Shown: piece by piece, positions 17,801-27,213 of the stretch
How positions within the stretch are numbered: position 1 is the stretch's first letter
Layout: every line of letters begins with the position of its first letter
Source of the DNA: Thermoplasmata archaeon
Lineage (GTDB): Archaea; Thermoplasmatota; Penumbrarchaeia; JAEHCK01
Length of the DNA: 55,582 nucleotides
NCBI GenBank assembly: GCA_020696345.1
Contig: JAEHCK010000015.1
Coordinates: forward strand, 1 to 55,582
Direction of reading: 5' to 3'
Made by a program: the position numbers and the translations under genes
Notes under the pieces: generated by a model
The model's database searches: none
What the model was told of the DNA's origin: nothing
What the model saw: only the letters and a program-made list of their open reading frames with translations

Positions 17801-19030
17801 ACAACACCACCGCATTCATTGACCATCTCTATTAATGATGGTGCCGCACAAACCAATTCCACCAATGTAACTCTTGCTCTATCCGCACAAGATGAGTTGA
17901 CCGGCGTATACCTGATGTCGTTCAGTATAAATGGCATTACGTGGACTGACTGGGAGGAATTTGTCGATAATAGAACATACACCTTGGTCAAAGGTAATGG
18001 AGTAAAAGTAATTTACTTCAGGGTCAACGATAGAAATGGTAATATGGCTGACCCTGTTTCGACTACTATTCGATTGAATACCTCAACCGGTGAACCCGTT
18101 GTTCAACCACCAGATGATAAGGATGAAAAAGGAGATGATAAAGGGGAAATCTTTGGGAATAATTCGATATTATGGCTCATCTTGATCATTATTATTATAA
18201 TCGTAGTTGTCCTGATCAGCTTATTTATGATAACCCGAAAGAAACGAAAAGAGAAAATGCTTGAAGAAGAAAAAGAATTATTCGATAGGAAATTATCAAC
18301 ACCAACATCAACACCACAAATGGTGAAGGCAGGTGGTGTAAGACCAAGAGTACTTACAGTTGACCGGGATAACATGCCGACCTTTGAAAAAACCTCGGCG
18401 TATTCCTCGCAGGATTATCTAACATCGACACCCGGCCATTTAGATCATGAACAGCTGCCGGCCGGGCCGAGCGCTTATTCGGCGCCCGCAACTACTCCAA
18501 CACCTACAGTTTCAGTTGAAGGTTCAGGCACTTTGACTTCAACAAAAACTCAAGGCCAAGCATCGGAATCCGAGCCGGGGCCGGTCGGGCCAACCGGACC
18601 ATATGGTCCGCGTCAGTTCCTGCCGCCGGCAACATCCGCACCAGTGGGTGTATCAACAACTGAAAGTGAAAGACCAAAACCTGAAGCAGAAGTAAAACCA
18701 GAAGTAGAACCAGGGTTAGAAGAAATAGATCTGCCAGAGATAGAATTGCCCGCCGAGGATGATCTGATAGAGCCGGATATTGAACAAGAGCCACCAGTAC
18801 CTGTAATGGTACCAGTACCTGTAATGGTACCTAAAAGTGAAGACACACTCACGCCTACACTCGAGTATGACGAACCCGATGTTTCGGCAAAGGCCCAAGC
18901 CCGAGTACCCAACGTTCAATATCTGGATCAAGGCGTCCGGAACCAACTCGAATGGCTGGATACGTTGAAGGCCAAGGGCATCCTTACAGATGAAGAATAT
19001 GAGAAATCGAAGAAGGAATTGCTTGGGTGA
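14807..19030 (+). CDS. Giant Kelch-repeat surface protein with SHOCT-like end
   Basis: About 1407 residues. From the ATT at 14807 the protein starts ISIKKVISISIILFF, a proper signal peptide with two Lys; the first standard start, TTG at 14843, would lose that charged end. Six Kelch-type repeats (FGGxxxxxxxxDTWxY) span about residues 75-380 and should form a beta-propeller. Ig-like domains follow, including three related 95-residue repeats (SINDGAxxTNxxxVxLxLSA; about 820-1100). One membrane helix lies near 1125-1147, followed by a basic then Pro-rich cytoplasmic tail. The last 27 residues (LEWLDTLKAKGILTDEEYE) resemble a SHOCT domain. Confidence 0.85.
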   Translation: MSIKKVISISIILFFIIPLLISPFYLTIKPVNGSSTWTQDSDSDFNDGTQKNLTTKGIGNNSELMLQDVYNWTDISNITRPGSKYFHAMVSVYGSAKMVLYGGYRWPPGYLSDTWMYYSNNNSWKNMAPPGGTPGTRYMHEMAPVYGTDKVILFGGLLSGVRENDTWMYNASNNTWTELFPSNAPSKRSLHAMSSIYNDDKIILFGGSDPSYKNDTWVYDLSDNTWTKMPSSNSGPGIRTYHAMATIYGTQKIVLFGGYDGSYLDDTWIYDYQEDRWTLKVTANKPNKIQRHAMSTINFQNKVLLFGGRSSSVTYGDNTWIYDVNKNNWLLQSPNNKPTGRYGHEVVPINDSMDIILFGGYRSGYLDDTWIYNLSHYKNPGTFVSKPLDTGTNSTLTQISWNEIVSANTNIRFQIRTASNESALINEDFLGPDGKNSSYYTTSPTNTWPGHNGDRWIQYKAYFETTNISETPQLDNVTINYNRWSDTLLFNPENGTIINNSTPTFVWTFNDSDSLGQEEFQLIIANDTGFENVTYDSTEQVSIAQNWSFPIGTNYDNISDGTWYWKVRTKDSDGDWGMYSESFEFILDTHVPESTIMLPMDLGAYNSLQTISGTAADYTNGTGVKKVDISIKRINTGDYWDSTEWISNESWLEVEGNNTWTFDSSSVTWTSGQYYLIHSRALDNASNFEIPIDGTLFVFDGYMPTSSVAYPVEDSYLNKVETINGTAIDLDNAGITAVEVNIKRNSDNRNWDGLNWKNKEYWLPAIGTLQWSYNSSLVMWSKDSYYTIRSRAIDQAGNLEEPEMGNNFMFDDEAPNKLVIRINNNAEFTNNTFVSLALAAEDLGSGVTHMAFSVDGVYWSAWEVFETSRAFELELPTNDGDKTVYYKVRDRAGNVAEPVADIIILDTMPPINLSINIDQGAEYTNSKVVDMILSAADSLSGVAAISFSLDNDTWTEWEIYIYIKSHIFSGDDGEKTIYFRVQDKAGNIAVTHDTIILDTTPPHSLTISINDGAAQTNSTNVTLALSAQDELTGVYLMSFSINGITWTDWEEFVDNRTYTLVKGNGVKVIYFRVNDRNGNMADPVSTTIRLNTSTGEPVVQPPDDKDEKGDDKGEIFGNNSILWLILIIIIIIVVVLISLFMITRKKRKEKMLEEEKELFDRKLSTPTSTPQMVKAGGVRPRVLTVDRDNMPTFEKTSAYSSQDYLTSTPGHLDHEQLPAGPSAYSAPATTPTPTVSVEGSGTLTSTKTQGQASESEPGPVGPTGPYGPRQFLPPATSAPVGVSTTESERPKPEAEVKPEVEPGLEEIDLPEIELPAEDDLIEPDIEQEPPVPVMVPVPVMVPKSEDTLTPTLEYDEPDVSAKAQARVPNVQYLDQGVRNQLEWLDTLKAKGILTDEEYEKSKKELLG

Positions 19031-19039
19031 GTTGGACGT

Positions 19040-19402
19040 GTCGATTTATTTTTAGGATGTTCTATATTGCGATTCATTTTTAGGATGTTCTATTTTGTGA
19101 TTAATTACTGGGATGTTCTATTTTTTTATTAATTATCAAGATGTCTGATTTATTATCGTTAATTCATTTGTGCATCCTGTTATCCTAGCGACATATCCAA
19201 CATCCCGATATCTCAATGACATATAGAACATCCTGACATCCCAGCGACATATAGAACATCCTGACATCCCAGCGACATTTAAAACATCCCGTCATCTCAA
19301 CGGCATATAGAACATCCTGAAATCTCAACGACATATAGAACATCCCGCCATCTCAACGACATATAGAACATCCTGTCATCTCAGTGACATATCCAACATC
19401 GG
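19040..19402. repeat. 28-bp tandem repeat array with inverted arms around a core
   Basis: The left arm has GGATGTTC boxes at 19055, 19083 and 19111 and a degenerate one at 19139, all 28 bp apart. A core follows (about 19145-19171). The right arm has the reverse-complement box ACATCC at 19172, 19200, 19228, 19256, 19284, 19312, 19340, 19368 and 19396 (last degenerate), again exactly 28 bp apart. The core and its flanks match 35190-35240 in reverse orientation with only a few differences over about 50 bp. The right arm runs into the 3' end of hutU. It lies between two convergent genes. Confidence 0.95.
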
Positions 19403-21037
19403 CATCTTAATGCCTTTTTCTTTTGCATTCTTAACCGCCAATTCATACCCCGCATCTGCATGGCGTACGATCCCGATACCGGGATCACATGTAAGGACAC
19501 GCTCGAGTTTACGCTCTGCCGCATCCGAACCATCGGCCACGATCACCATGCCGGCATGTATGGACAGGCCAATACCAACGCCACCGCCGTGGTGGACAGA
19601 AACCCATGTGGCGCCCGAGACTGCATTGAGCAAAGCATTTAATATGGGCCAATCTGCAATTGCATCGCTGCCGTCTTTCATGTTCTCGGTTTCTCTGTTC
19701 GGCGAAGCCACCGAGCCGCAATCAAGGTGGTCACGGCCGATCACGATTGGTGCGGAAAGCTCGCCCGTGCGGACCATTTGGTTGATCGCCTTTCCAAACT
19801 GTGCACGTGCACCATATCCAAGCCAGCAGATACGCGACGGCAGCCCCTGGAACTTTACATGCTCACGCGCCAGCTTGATCCAACGGAGAAGTGAGGTATT
19901 ATCAGGGAATAATTTGAAGATCAGATCGTCAATTTTGTAAATATCCTCGGGCTCACCAGATAACGCCACCCACCGAAACGGCCCCTTGCCTTCACAGAAC
20001 AATGGACGTATATATGCAGGTACGAACCCGGGAAAATCGAACGCATTTTCAACTCCACCCTTTTGTGCCTGGCCGCGGAGGTTATTACCGTAATCGAAAA
20101 CAATGCTGCCTCTTTTTTGCAGCTCCAGCATGGCCCGCACCTGTTCGGCCATGGCACGGTAGGATTCTTTGATGTATCTATCGGGATCGGCTTTACGCAT
20201 CTCCAGCGCTTCATGATATGGCATACCATTTGGTACATACCCATTGAGTTCATCATGCGCCGAGGTCTGGTCAGTTACCACATCAGGGATGATATCGCGA
20301 TCTACGAAAGCGCTGAATATATCTGCGGCATTTGCAACAAGCCCGATGGATCTTGGTTCACCATTTTCCATTGCTTTCCGGGCAATTTCTATCGCCTCAT
20401 CCAGGTTCTCAACCATTATATCGCAATAACCAGTATCAAGGCGACGCTGTATACGGCTCTTGTCAATTTCAACATCTATTATCACACCTTCGTTCATTGT
20501 CACTGCCAACGGCTGTGCGCCGCCCATGCCGCCCATGCCGCCAGTTAAAACCAACTTACCTTTCAATGAACCGTTAAAATGGTTCTTGGCTAAAGCTGCC
20601 AGGGTCTCATACGTACCTTGTAGTATGCCCTGTGTGCCGATATAGATCCAGCTGCCGGCCGTCATCTGGCCGTACATGGTCAAACCACGATCCTCAAGGT
20701 CGCGAAAGTTCTCCCAGGTGGCCCATTTTGGCACGAGCATAGCATTCGAGATCAAAACCCGGGGTGCTTCCTGATGTGTCTTGAACACACCAACCGGCTT
20801 GCCAGACTGCACCAGTAAGGTCTCGTCGGAATCAAGCTCTCTCAGGCTGTTTAGAATGGCATCGAAGCACTCCCAATTGCGTGCGGCCTTGCCAGTACCA
20901 CCGTACACGATCAGCTCATCAGGTTTCTCGGCAACATCCGGGTCCAGGTTATTTTGGAGCATCCTGTACGGCGCTTCGATCTGCCAGCTTTTACATGATA
21001 TGGTGGTTCCAGTTGGTGCATGGACTTCACGGTGCAT
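19376..21037 (-). CDS. hutU: Urocanate hydratase
   Basis: HutU adds water to urocanate, giving imidazolonepropionate, in histidine degradation; it uses tightly bound NAD+ as an electrophile. The 553-residue length is normal. The family signature [16 protein letters not shown] is at about residues 165-180, and the conserved C-terminal part with [20 protein letters not shown] is complete. The stop codon and last few codons (DMSLR) are supplied by the 28-bp repeat array, so the natural C-terminus may have been replaced. No other hut gene is present in the window. Upstream it diverges from birA. Confidence 0.95.
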   Translation of the reverse strand: MHREVHAPTGTTISCKSWQIEAPYRMLQNNLDPDVAEKPDELIVYGGTGKAARNWECFDAILNSLRELDSDETLLVQSGKPVGVFKTHQEAPRVLISNAMLVPKWATWENFRDLEDRGLTMYGQMTAGSWIYIGTQGILQGTYETLAALAKNHFNGSLKGKLVLTGGMGGMGGAQPLAVTMNEGVIIDVEIDKSRIQRRLDTGYCDIMVENLDEAIEIARKAMENGEPRSIGLVANAADIFSAFVDRDIIPDVVTDQTSAHDELNGYVPNGMPYHEALEMRKADPDRYIKESYRAMAEQVRAMLELQKRGSIVFDYGNNLRGQAQKGGVENAFDFPGFVPAYIRPLFCEGKGPFRWVALSGEPEDIYKIDDLIFKLFPDNTSLLRWIKLAREHVKFQGLPSRICWLGYGARAQFGKAINQMVRTGELSAPIVIGRDHLDCGSVASPNRETENMKDGSDAIADWPILNALLNAVSGATWVSVHHGGGVGIGLSIHAGMVIVADGSDAAERKLERVLTCDPGIGIVRHADAGYELAVKNAKEKGIKMPMLDMSLR

Positions 21038-21326
21038 GATCTCGCCTTTTATTGCTTAATACGGATGAGGTATAATAATATTAACTATTCATAATTGGTA
21101 AGGGATGGTAGATTGTTGATTGTAATAAGTTGATATATTGCTGGGGGAATTGGAAAAGGTAAAATGTAAAAGGCAAAATGTAAAAGTAAAAAGTGATCAG
21201 AACTTTTAACTTTTAAGATTTAACTTTTACAATTTTACTTTCTATTATCTCCCCTGTCTATTGATCATTTCTAATTTGCACAGCTTTTAATATCAATATT
21301 GATTTATCAATCTGTTGTGATTTGAA
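21038..21326. promoter_or_regulatory. Divergent promoter region of hutU and birA with an inverted repeat
   Basis: No gene is visible. Around 21158-21240, AATGTAAAAG-type repeats on one side (AAAATGTAAAAGGCAAAATG) are mirrored by CTTTTAACTTTTAAGATTTAACTTTTACA on the other side, which could form an AT-rich hairpin. It holds the promoters of both divergent genes, but I cannot assign individual boxes with confidence. Confidence 0.4.
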
Positions 21327-22349
21327 ATGGTAGCAATAAAACACAAGAATGTTCGCCAAGAGCTCTTGGAAGCACTTAAACTTTCATTGGAAACGGGAGG
21401 ATACATTTCTGGCGAGATCTTATCGGGGAAATTACACATTTCACGAAGTGCAATTTGGAAACATGTCAATAATTTGAAAAGAGACGGGTACAAGATTGCT
21501 TCAGTTACCAGTAAGGGATATAAACTCGAAAGTGTGCCAGATTTGTTGCTTCCAGACGAATTGATGCCCGGTTTGAATACGAAAATGGTTGGTCGTGAAA
21601 TAAAATATTATTCCGAGATATCATCAACAAATGAAGAAGGTCGAAGATCAGCCGAGTTGGGTGCATCAGATGGTACGGTTATTATTGCCGAGACCCAGAC
21701 CAGCGGCAGGGGTAGGCGCGGCCGAGCCTGGGCGTCACCGCAGGGCGGTGTATGGGTATCCATTATTCTGAGGCCGAACATCCCACCCGAGCATGCGCCG
21801 ATATTAACTCTACTCACGGGCGTTGCAGTAGCGCGTACAATCAAGTTGGCCACGAACCTGACTGCAACTTTGAAATGGCCAAACGATGTGCGGATAAACG
21901 GAAATAAGGTATGCGGCATATTAACGGAAATTAGTGCAGAGCCTGATATGATCAATTATGTTGTTATTGGCCTGGGGATAAATGCAAATATCACTGCTGA
22001 TAAATTCTCAAAAGATATTCGCGACCAGGTCACATCGTTAGAGCTCGAACTCGAACATATTGTAGATCGAGTAGAGTTTACACAATTATTATTTGAGGAA
22101 TTCGAAAAGTATTACTTGAAGTTCTGTTGTGGTGATCGCCAAGTTATTCCGGAAGTCCTCAATGCATGGCGGCAGTTATCCGACACTTTGGGACGAGAAG
22201 TTAAAATTGAAACGATCAATGGCGCTATTACAGGCCGTGCAACCGATATTGCCGAGGATGGTGCGTTACTGGTACTTGCCGAAAATGGCGAAGTAAGTCG
22301 AATTATTGCAGGGGATTGTATATATCTGAATAACCGAAATGTTTATTAA
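21327..22349 (+). CDS. birA: Biotin--protein ligase / biotin operon repressor
   Basis: Bifunctional BirA of 340 residues. Residues about 10-70 form a winged helix-turn-helix (YISGEILSGKLHISRSAIWKHV) that would bind DNA when biotinyl-AMP is bound. The ligase domain follows, with the biotin-binding glycine-rich motif SGRGRRGRAW near residues 125-134 and KWPNDVRINGNKVCGIL near 178-194. The C-terminal SH3-like domain is present (about 290-340). It would attach biotin to a carboxylase carrier protein; no such gene is in the window. The ATG follows a TTGATTTATC stretch without a clear Shine-Dalgarno, so the mRNA may be leaderless. Confidence 0.93.
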   Translation: MVAIKHKNVRQELLEALKLSLETGGYISGEILSGKLHISRSAIWKHVNNLKRDGYKIASVTSKGYKLESVPDLLLPDELMPGLNTKMVGREIKYYSEISSTNEEGRRSAELGASDGTVIIAETQTSGRGRRGRAWASPQGGVWVSIILRPNIPPEHAPILTLLTGVAVARTIKLATNLTATLKWPNDVRINGNKVCGILTEISAEPDMINYVVIGLGINANITADKFSKDIRDQVTSLELELEHIVDRVEFTQLLFEEFEKYYLKFCCGDRQVIPEVLNAWRQLSDTLGREVKIETINGAITGRATDIAEDGALLVLAENGEVSRIIAGDCIYLNNRNVY

Positions 22350-22640
22350 TCAATTAAAAAACTGTTCCAATTCTTTTTTATACTCTATACATTATTTGAA
22401 AAACACCATATTAATTATCGGAATGATTGTTCATTACACAGGTAATGAATTTTTATCCTATACATTTATATGGAAGTTATCAATTGATAATGTATATTAT
22501 AAGAGAAATAAAGCAAACATCAATGGAAAATATATTGAGCATTATTGAAATTAGGAATAGGAGGCAACAAATTTAGGTGACTATAAACCTAAATTTGGGT
22601 TGAATATACTTAAATAATCTTCTACAGGGGGATATTGTAA
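22350..22640. other. Gene-free AT-rich region upstream of the FG-GAP protein
   Basis: AT-rich sequence with no convincing gene; the 69-codon open frame at 22339-22548 lacks a ribosome binding site and family. TATACTTAAATAAT near 22606-22619 may be the TATA box, and GGGGGAT at 22627-22633 is the ribosome binding site of the following gene. AACCTAAATT/AATTTAGGT around 22574-22598 is a small inverted repeat. Confidence 0.4.
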
Positions 22641-25600
22641 ATGAGAAAAATAATGGCAATATTGATCAGCATTTTTATGTTTTTCACAGCAATAAACTTG
22701 TGTTTTAATGATCTTGATCTCAACACAGATATCGAAGAAACCGGTCGATCCCAGTTGATCGGCACTTTTACCGAGCCGGACAGTTCTTCTTCATACCCAA
22801 GCTCTGTCACAGGCGCTCGCGGGCAAATAGAAGATAACAAGCTGAATCTATTAACTGATGGTGTAGGTATAACTGCCAACAATAAATTCGGCTATACACT
22901 TGCGGGTGCGGGTGATCTGAATTCCGATGGGTTCGATGATATCGTGATCGGCGCGCCTAATGCAAACCCTTCAGGGTATAATAATGCAGGTGAAGCTTAC
23001 ATTTTCTTTGGCGCCGAAGATTTCGCGATCAATGATCTGGATGCAGTCAAAGCAGATATAAAGATCTCTGGCACCACTGCCGGAGCACTTTTTGGCGGCA
23101 GTATCTGCATACCGGGCGACATCAATGGAGATAGCAAAAATGATATTGTGATCGGCGCCCCTGGCGAGTCAAATGCCCAGGGGAAGATCTATATATATTA
23201 CAGCAGCACACTGACTCCCGGCTCAAATATTTCCGCTGACACTGCAGATCTCGTACTCCAGGTCGGCTCGACCGGCGATGAGTTTGGCTCTGTAATAACC
23301 GCACTTGGTGATGTGAATTCCGATCAAGCCACTGATATCATGGTTGGCGCCCCGGGAGGCGATAAGGCGTATATCATGTATGGTCCCACATTCGGCAGCT
23401 CGGAGCGAACAGTACTAACCGGACCACAGGATTCTGATTTCGGCACCGCCGTCTCCGGTGGTACGGATCTGAACAAGGACGGGCGATTGGACTATGTAGT
23501 TGGTGCACCGGTTGGGACTACTTCTTCAGATAATAATGGCCAGGTGTTTATTTTCTTCGGTTATAAGAATTTTCACATACAAACTTCGATATCTACAGCA
23601 AATAATTCTCTGGTGAGTGATCTCAAGGATAACCTGTTCGGCCAGAGCCTGACATCACAGATCGATATCAATGATGATGGGTATTATGATATTATCATCA
23701 GCGCACCCGGGGACGATGCGGTCTATATCTATTATGGTAACAATCTCATAGAACGCTTTACATATCCATATTTATGGAATATGCCCGGCGACAGAACGCA
23801 CCCGGTGGATTTCAGCACGGGTGTGTATAATGATGTTGGTTCGAATACCGATGTAAATACATACGGTCGCGGCAGCGGCAATGACGGTTGGGACTGGAGT
23901 GGAAATGTGTTTGGTACGTCTTCGGGGGAAGACATGGACCATATCTACGGCGCCAGAGAGGATACGAACTCGCCGTTTGCCGATGCCGAGGGTGTTGATT
24001 ACGGCGATAAACAAAGACTGGAAGTGGTCGTTGGCCGCAGCAATACCGCTCCAGGCCCAAGTACGTATTGGTGGCAAACTGTGACTGACAGCGGTGCATG
24101 GGGAATTGAATTCCAGATATCACCAGAAATGTTTGATATGATCTCCCAAGGCGCCGAGGCCTACCTGGAGCTTGACTGGGAGGCTCATGACACTCATAAA
24201 GTATTCGGTCCTTCTAACCAAGGTACTGAAGAGCCGTGCTATGTCAAATTAAGATTGACTGGCCCTACCACTTCTACATTTCTTGGCACTGATCTGGGCG
24301 GCGATTCCACCGCTGACCTGTTCTTCTCTGACTCGGGTTTGAATACCCCTTTCCCATCCGGGAACGGGCATTTCAACGCCGAGATCAGTGATCTGATCGA
24401 TGCCAGTGATAGTTTTTATCTTGAAATGGGCGCTAGACTGGAAAGTCCGAGAGGGGAGCAAAAAGATGCAGAGGAAGGCATTGTCGCCTTCTTCGATAAT
24501 GTCTCAATGTATGTCGAGACTTTACCCATCGAGCATTCTGTGAAGATCAAGGGTGTAAGCCAGAGCCAATTCGGCGGTTCACTCAAGGTACTGGATGATG
24601 TTAACGGTGATGGTTACGATGAAATTGCCATCGGTGCACCGTATTCAAACCTTGGGGGGACAAATACTGGTGCAGTTTATATAATTTATGGCGGTGCGGG
24701 CTTACACGCTCAGATGAATTCAAACGAGGCTCAAGTGATAATCACAGGTATAACCGAGAACGAAAATTTTGGTGTTGACTTTGCTGATGCAGGTAACCTT
24801 AACGGTGATAGTTATACCGAATTAATTGTTGGTGCACCGGGCCATTCTAATCTGCTGGGTAAGGCCTATGTATTTAGTGGCTGTCAAAAACCTGAAATTA
24901 CGATGATCAATCCAACAGGTGGTATGCTCGTTGAGGGTGAACTCGAACTGCTGGCAAATGTTACCGATCATGAAAATGAATTGGATAGATTTGGTGTGAT
25001 CTTCTATTATTCAAAGATAACGAAAGATAATACACCAAACTGGCACCTGATCTCACAAGTGAAGAGCCCGGATGATGAATATGGTAGTTCACCCGATATC
25101 ACATATAGGTATTTGACAACCTGGAACACCACGGAGGTTCCTGATGCATCATATCACATTAAAGGTGTGGTAAAAGACAATTTTTATCTCTCGTCTGAAG
25201 CCATATCCGATTCTTTTGAGATAAATAATCCCGATACTCCCATTGTTAAAATAATTTCACCATCGATCGAGAACCAGACTCATTCCGGCATCATGACGAT
25301 CAAGGCTAACTGCACCGATGCTGACGGTGACTTGAAATTTGCAACATTCTACTATTCTTCCGACAACATTGTATGGAATTATATTGGTGTGGATTATACT
25401 GTTGAGAATGGAGCATACCAGCTAGATTGGGATACCGAAGATATTAAAGATGGTAATTATGTAATATTGGTCCGGGCAAATGACACACGCAATTTGAGCT
25501 CATTTGCAGTTTCGGTCAACTTTAATATTAATAACCCCGGGCCGCCAAGTATAAATTTCATCCAGCCTACCATCAATGATATATTGAAAGGGTACTCGAT

Positions 25601-27212
25601 GTTGAAAGTATCAGTTAATGATAAAGATAATAATATCGCAAGTTCGGGTGTTACTATTTCATATTCGCGCGATCGCAGCGAGTGGATAGTGATCGAACCT
25701 GTTTCGGTGAACCCCGATTCGAGCTATTCAACATTCTGGGACACTTTGAAAATTAATGATGGTTATTATCACCTAAAGGCCCATGTTATCGATACCACCA
25801 ATCTATCCGCCGAAGTCATATTGGGCCCGATCAAAGTTGATAATCCCACTCCGCCATCGATCACCCTGGAACCATTGAACTCGCCAGTGGCCGGCAAGGT
25901 CAAGCTCAGGGCGGCCTGTTTTGACGAGGACAGCAGTCTATCCTCGGAGGGTGTGACGTTTTATATTAGTTCCGATAACAAAAGCTGGGTAGAGCTGGGG
26001 AGAACTCTGTTATACCAGGGTATTCTCACAGGCCAAAATGTCATTTTCGAGCTTGAATGGAATACACTCAACAACGAGACACCTGATGGTACCAACTATC
26101 ATATACGTGCAAGTGTAAAAGATTTTACCGGTCTACAAAATGAATCTGGATTTGGTCCATTTGAGGTTAACAACCCGGATCCACCAACGATCACACTGGA
26201 TTATCCAAAAGATGGCGATAAACTCTCGGGCACGGTCATGGTAGGCGCTTATGCTGAAGATCCCGACAATGATATCGATGGGCGCGGTGTATCGTTCTAT
26301 TTCAGCACAGACGGAATAAAATGGTATTTAATAGAAAGTACCAAAAAACCTATTTCTAACAGTACATTATATCAATTGGAATGGGACATAACAGAATTAC
26401 CAAATGGAAAATATCACCTTAAAGCCGAAGTGGTGGACAAAACCGCATTGAGAGCTGAATCCATGGTGCAGATAAAAATAGACATACCTTCGGAAGAAAG
26501 TTCTGTTCTACAGGTTTCATCAACCGCTTATAATTCGTCGATCTTTTTAATAATAATCATCATTGTTCTCATAATTCTCCTTTTACTAATTTTGGTAAAA
26601 CGACGAACGAGGCACAAGAAACAGGAATCTGAAAAAGACCGTGAAGACCTGGTGAAAAACCTCCGTGATGAACTCATACGCGAGGCCAAGAGATACCCGA
26701 TGATGGGTAGAACACGAGATTCGGACCTTCTTGAAATTACTGGACAGGGTCAGGTTCCTGTAGCGCTGGCCTCGGCATCTCCGCCTACGCGTCCGGCCCT
26801 GCCGCCACACATACCAACCGAGGCTGAAAAAGGCACTGAAGCAGGACCAAGACCTTACATTCAAGATCAACCGGGATCTGGTGTCCAAGGGCATTTACCT
26901 ACGGCAGAAAAACAACCATATAAGCCTGATCAGTCAAAGCCAAAGTTCGGCCTGACACCCGATGATATGACAAAAAGTCTCAAAGCTCAGGCTCAAGCTA
27001 ATGTTCAGGCCCCGGCCCAGACCCAAGCTCAACAACAACCGCCCATACAATCACAATCACAATCGACTGCAACACGAGCGCCAATGCCAACACAGGTAGG
27101 TGCCAAGTCACCGACCATGGGGCCTGGACCTAAGCCCGGGCATGCTCAAGTTCAGGTACAACCAAATACACTACAACAACCCAAACCAATACCTAAAAAG
27201 GAAGGTGATTAG
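22641..27212 (+). CDS. Giant FG-GAP (integrin-like propeller) surface protein
   Basis: 1523 residues with a signal peptide (about 1-22) and a strong GGGGG ribosome site. FG-GAP repeats with calcium loops (DLNSDGFDDIVIGAP, DINGDSKNDIVIGAP and others) occupy about residues 75-360 and again about 640-740. A domain of about 270 residues lies between them, so the propeller appears interrupted. Five or six Ig-like repeats of about 90 residues follow, each beginning near NPxPPxI and ending near YHLKAxVxD. One membrane helix lies near 1297-1317, then a basic stretch and a Pro/Gln/Ala-rich cytoplasmic tail. The following surface gene starts two bases after the stop. Confidence 0.88.
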   Translation: MRKIMAILISIFMFFTAINLCFNDLDLNTDIEETGRSQLIGTFTEPDSSSSYPSSVTGARGQIEDNKLNLLTDGVGITANNKFGYTLAGAGDLNSDGFDDIVIGAPNANPSGYNNAGEAYIFFGAEDFAINDLDAVKADIKISGTTAGALFGGSICIPGDINGDSKNDIVIGAPGESNAQGKIYIYYSSTLTPGSNISADTADLVLQVGSTGDEFGSVITALGDVNSDQATDIMVGAPGGDKAYIMYGPTFGSSERTVLTGPQDSDFGTAVSGGTDLNKDGRLDYVVGAPVGTTSSDNNGQVFIFFGYKNFHIQTSISTANNSLVSDLKDNLFGQSLTSQIDINDDGYYDIIISAPGDDAVYIYYGNNLIERFTYPYLWNMPGDRTHPVDFSTGVYNDVGSNTDVNTYGRGSGNDGWDWSGNVFGTSSGEDMDHIYGAREDTNSPFADAEGVDYGDKQRLEVVVGRSNTAPGPSTYWWQTVTDSGAWGIEFQISPEMFDMISQGAEAYLELDWEAHDTHKVFGPSNQGTEEPCYVKLRLTGPTTSTFLGTDLGGDSTADLFFSDSGLNTPFPSGNGHFNAEISDLIDASDSFYLEMGARLESPRGEQKDAEEGIVAFFDNVSMYVETLPIEHSVKIKGVSQSQFGGSLKVLDDVNGDGYDEIAIGAPYSNLGGTNTGAVYIIYGGAGLHAQMNSNEAQVIITGITENENFGVDFADAGNLNGDSYTELIVGAPGHSNLLGKAYVFSGCQKPEITMINPTGGMLVEGELELLANVTDHENELDRFGVIFYYSKITKDNTPNWHLISQVKSPDDEYGSSPDITYRYLTTWNTTEVPDASYHIKGVVKDNFYLSSEAISDSFEINNPDTPIVKIISPSIENQTHSGIMTIKANCTDADGDLKFATFYYSSDNIVWNYIGVDYTVENGAYQLDWDTEDIKDGNYVILVRANDTRNLSSFAVSVNFNINNPGPPSINFIQPTINDILKGYSMLKVSVNDKDNNIASSGVTISYSRDRSEWIVIEPVSVNPDSSYSTFWDTLKINDGYYHLKAHVIDTTNLSAEVILGPIKVDNPTPPSITLEPLNSPVAGKVKLRAACFDEDSSLSSEGVTFYISSDNKSWVELGRTLLYQGILTGQNVIFELEWNTLNNETPDGTNYHIRASVKDFTGLQNESGFGPFEVNNPDPPTITLDYPKDGDKLSGTVMVGAYAEDPDNDIDGRGVSFYFSTDGIKWYLIESTKKPISNSTLYQLEWDITELPNGKYHLKAEVVDKTALRAESMVQIKIDIPSEESSVLQVSSTAYNSSIFLIIIIIVLIILLLLILVKRRTRHKKQESEKDREDLVKNLRDELIREAKRYPMMGRTRDSDLLEITGQGQVPVALASASPPTRPALPPHIPTEAEKGTEAGPRPYIQDQPGSGVQGHLPTAEKQPYKPDQSKPKFGLTPDDMTKSLKAQAQANVQAPAQTQAQQQPPIQSQSQSTATRAPMPTQVGAKSPTMGPGPKPGHAQVQVQPNTLQQPKPIPKKEGD

Positions 27213-27213
27213 C

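Noticed and set aside
19172..19402. 28-bp repeats as a CRISPR array
   Set aside because: The units are contiguous and 28 bp in total, with no unique 30-40 bp spacers; no cas gene is in the window, and the arms invert around a core.
22339..22548. 69-codon frame after birA as a gene
   Set aside because: It overlaps the end of birA, has no ribosome binding site and has no recognisable family; the AT-rich sequence explains its composition.
27100..27213. Upstream 38-codon extension of the cadherin-like protein
   Set aside because: It overlaps the preceding gene in another frame; TTG 27214 with GGTGAT upstream gives a proper signal peptide.
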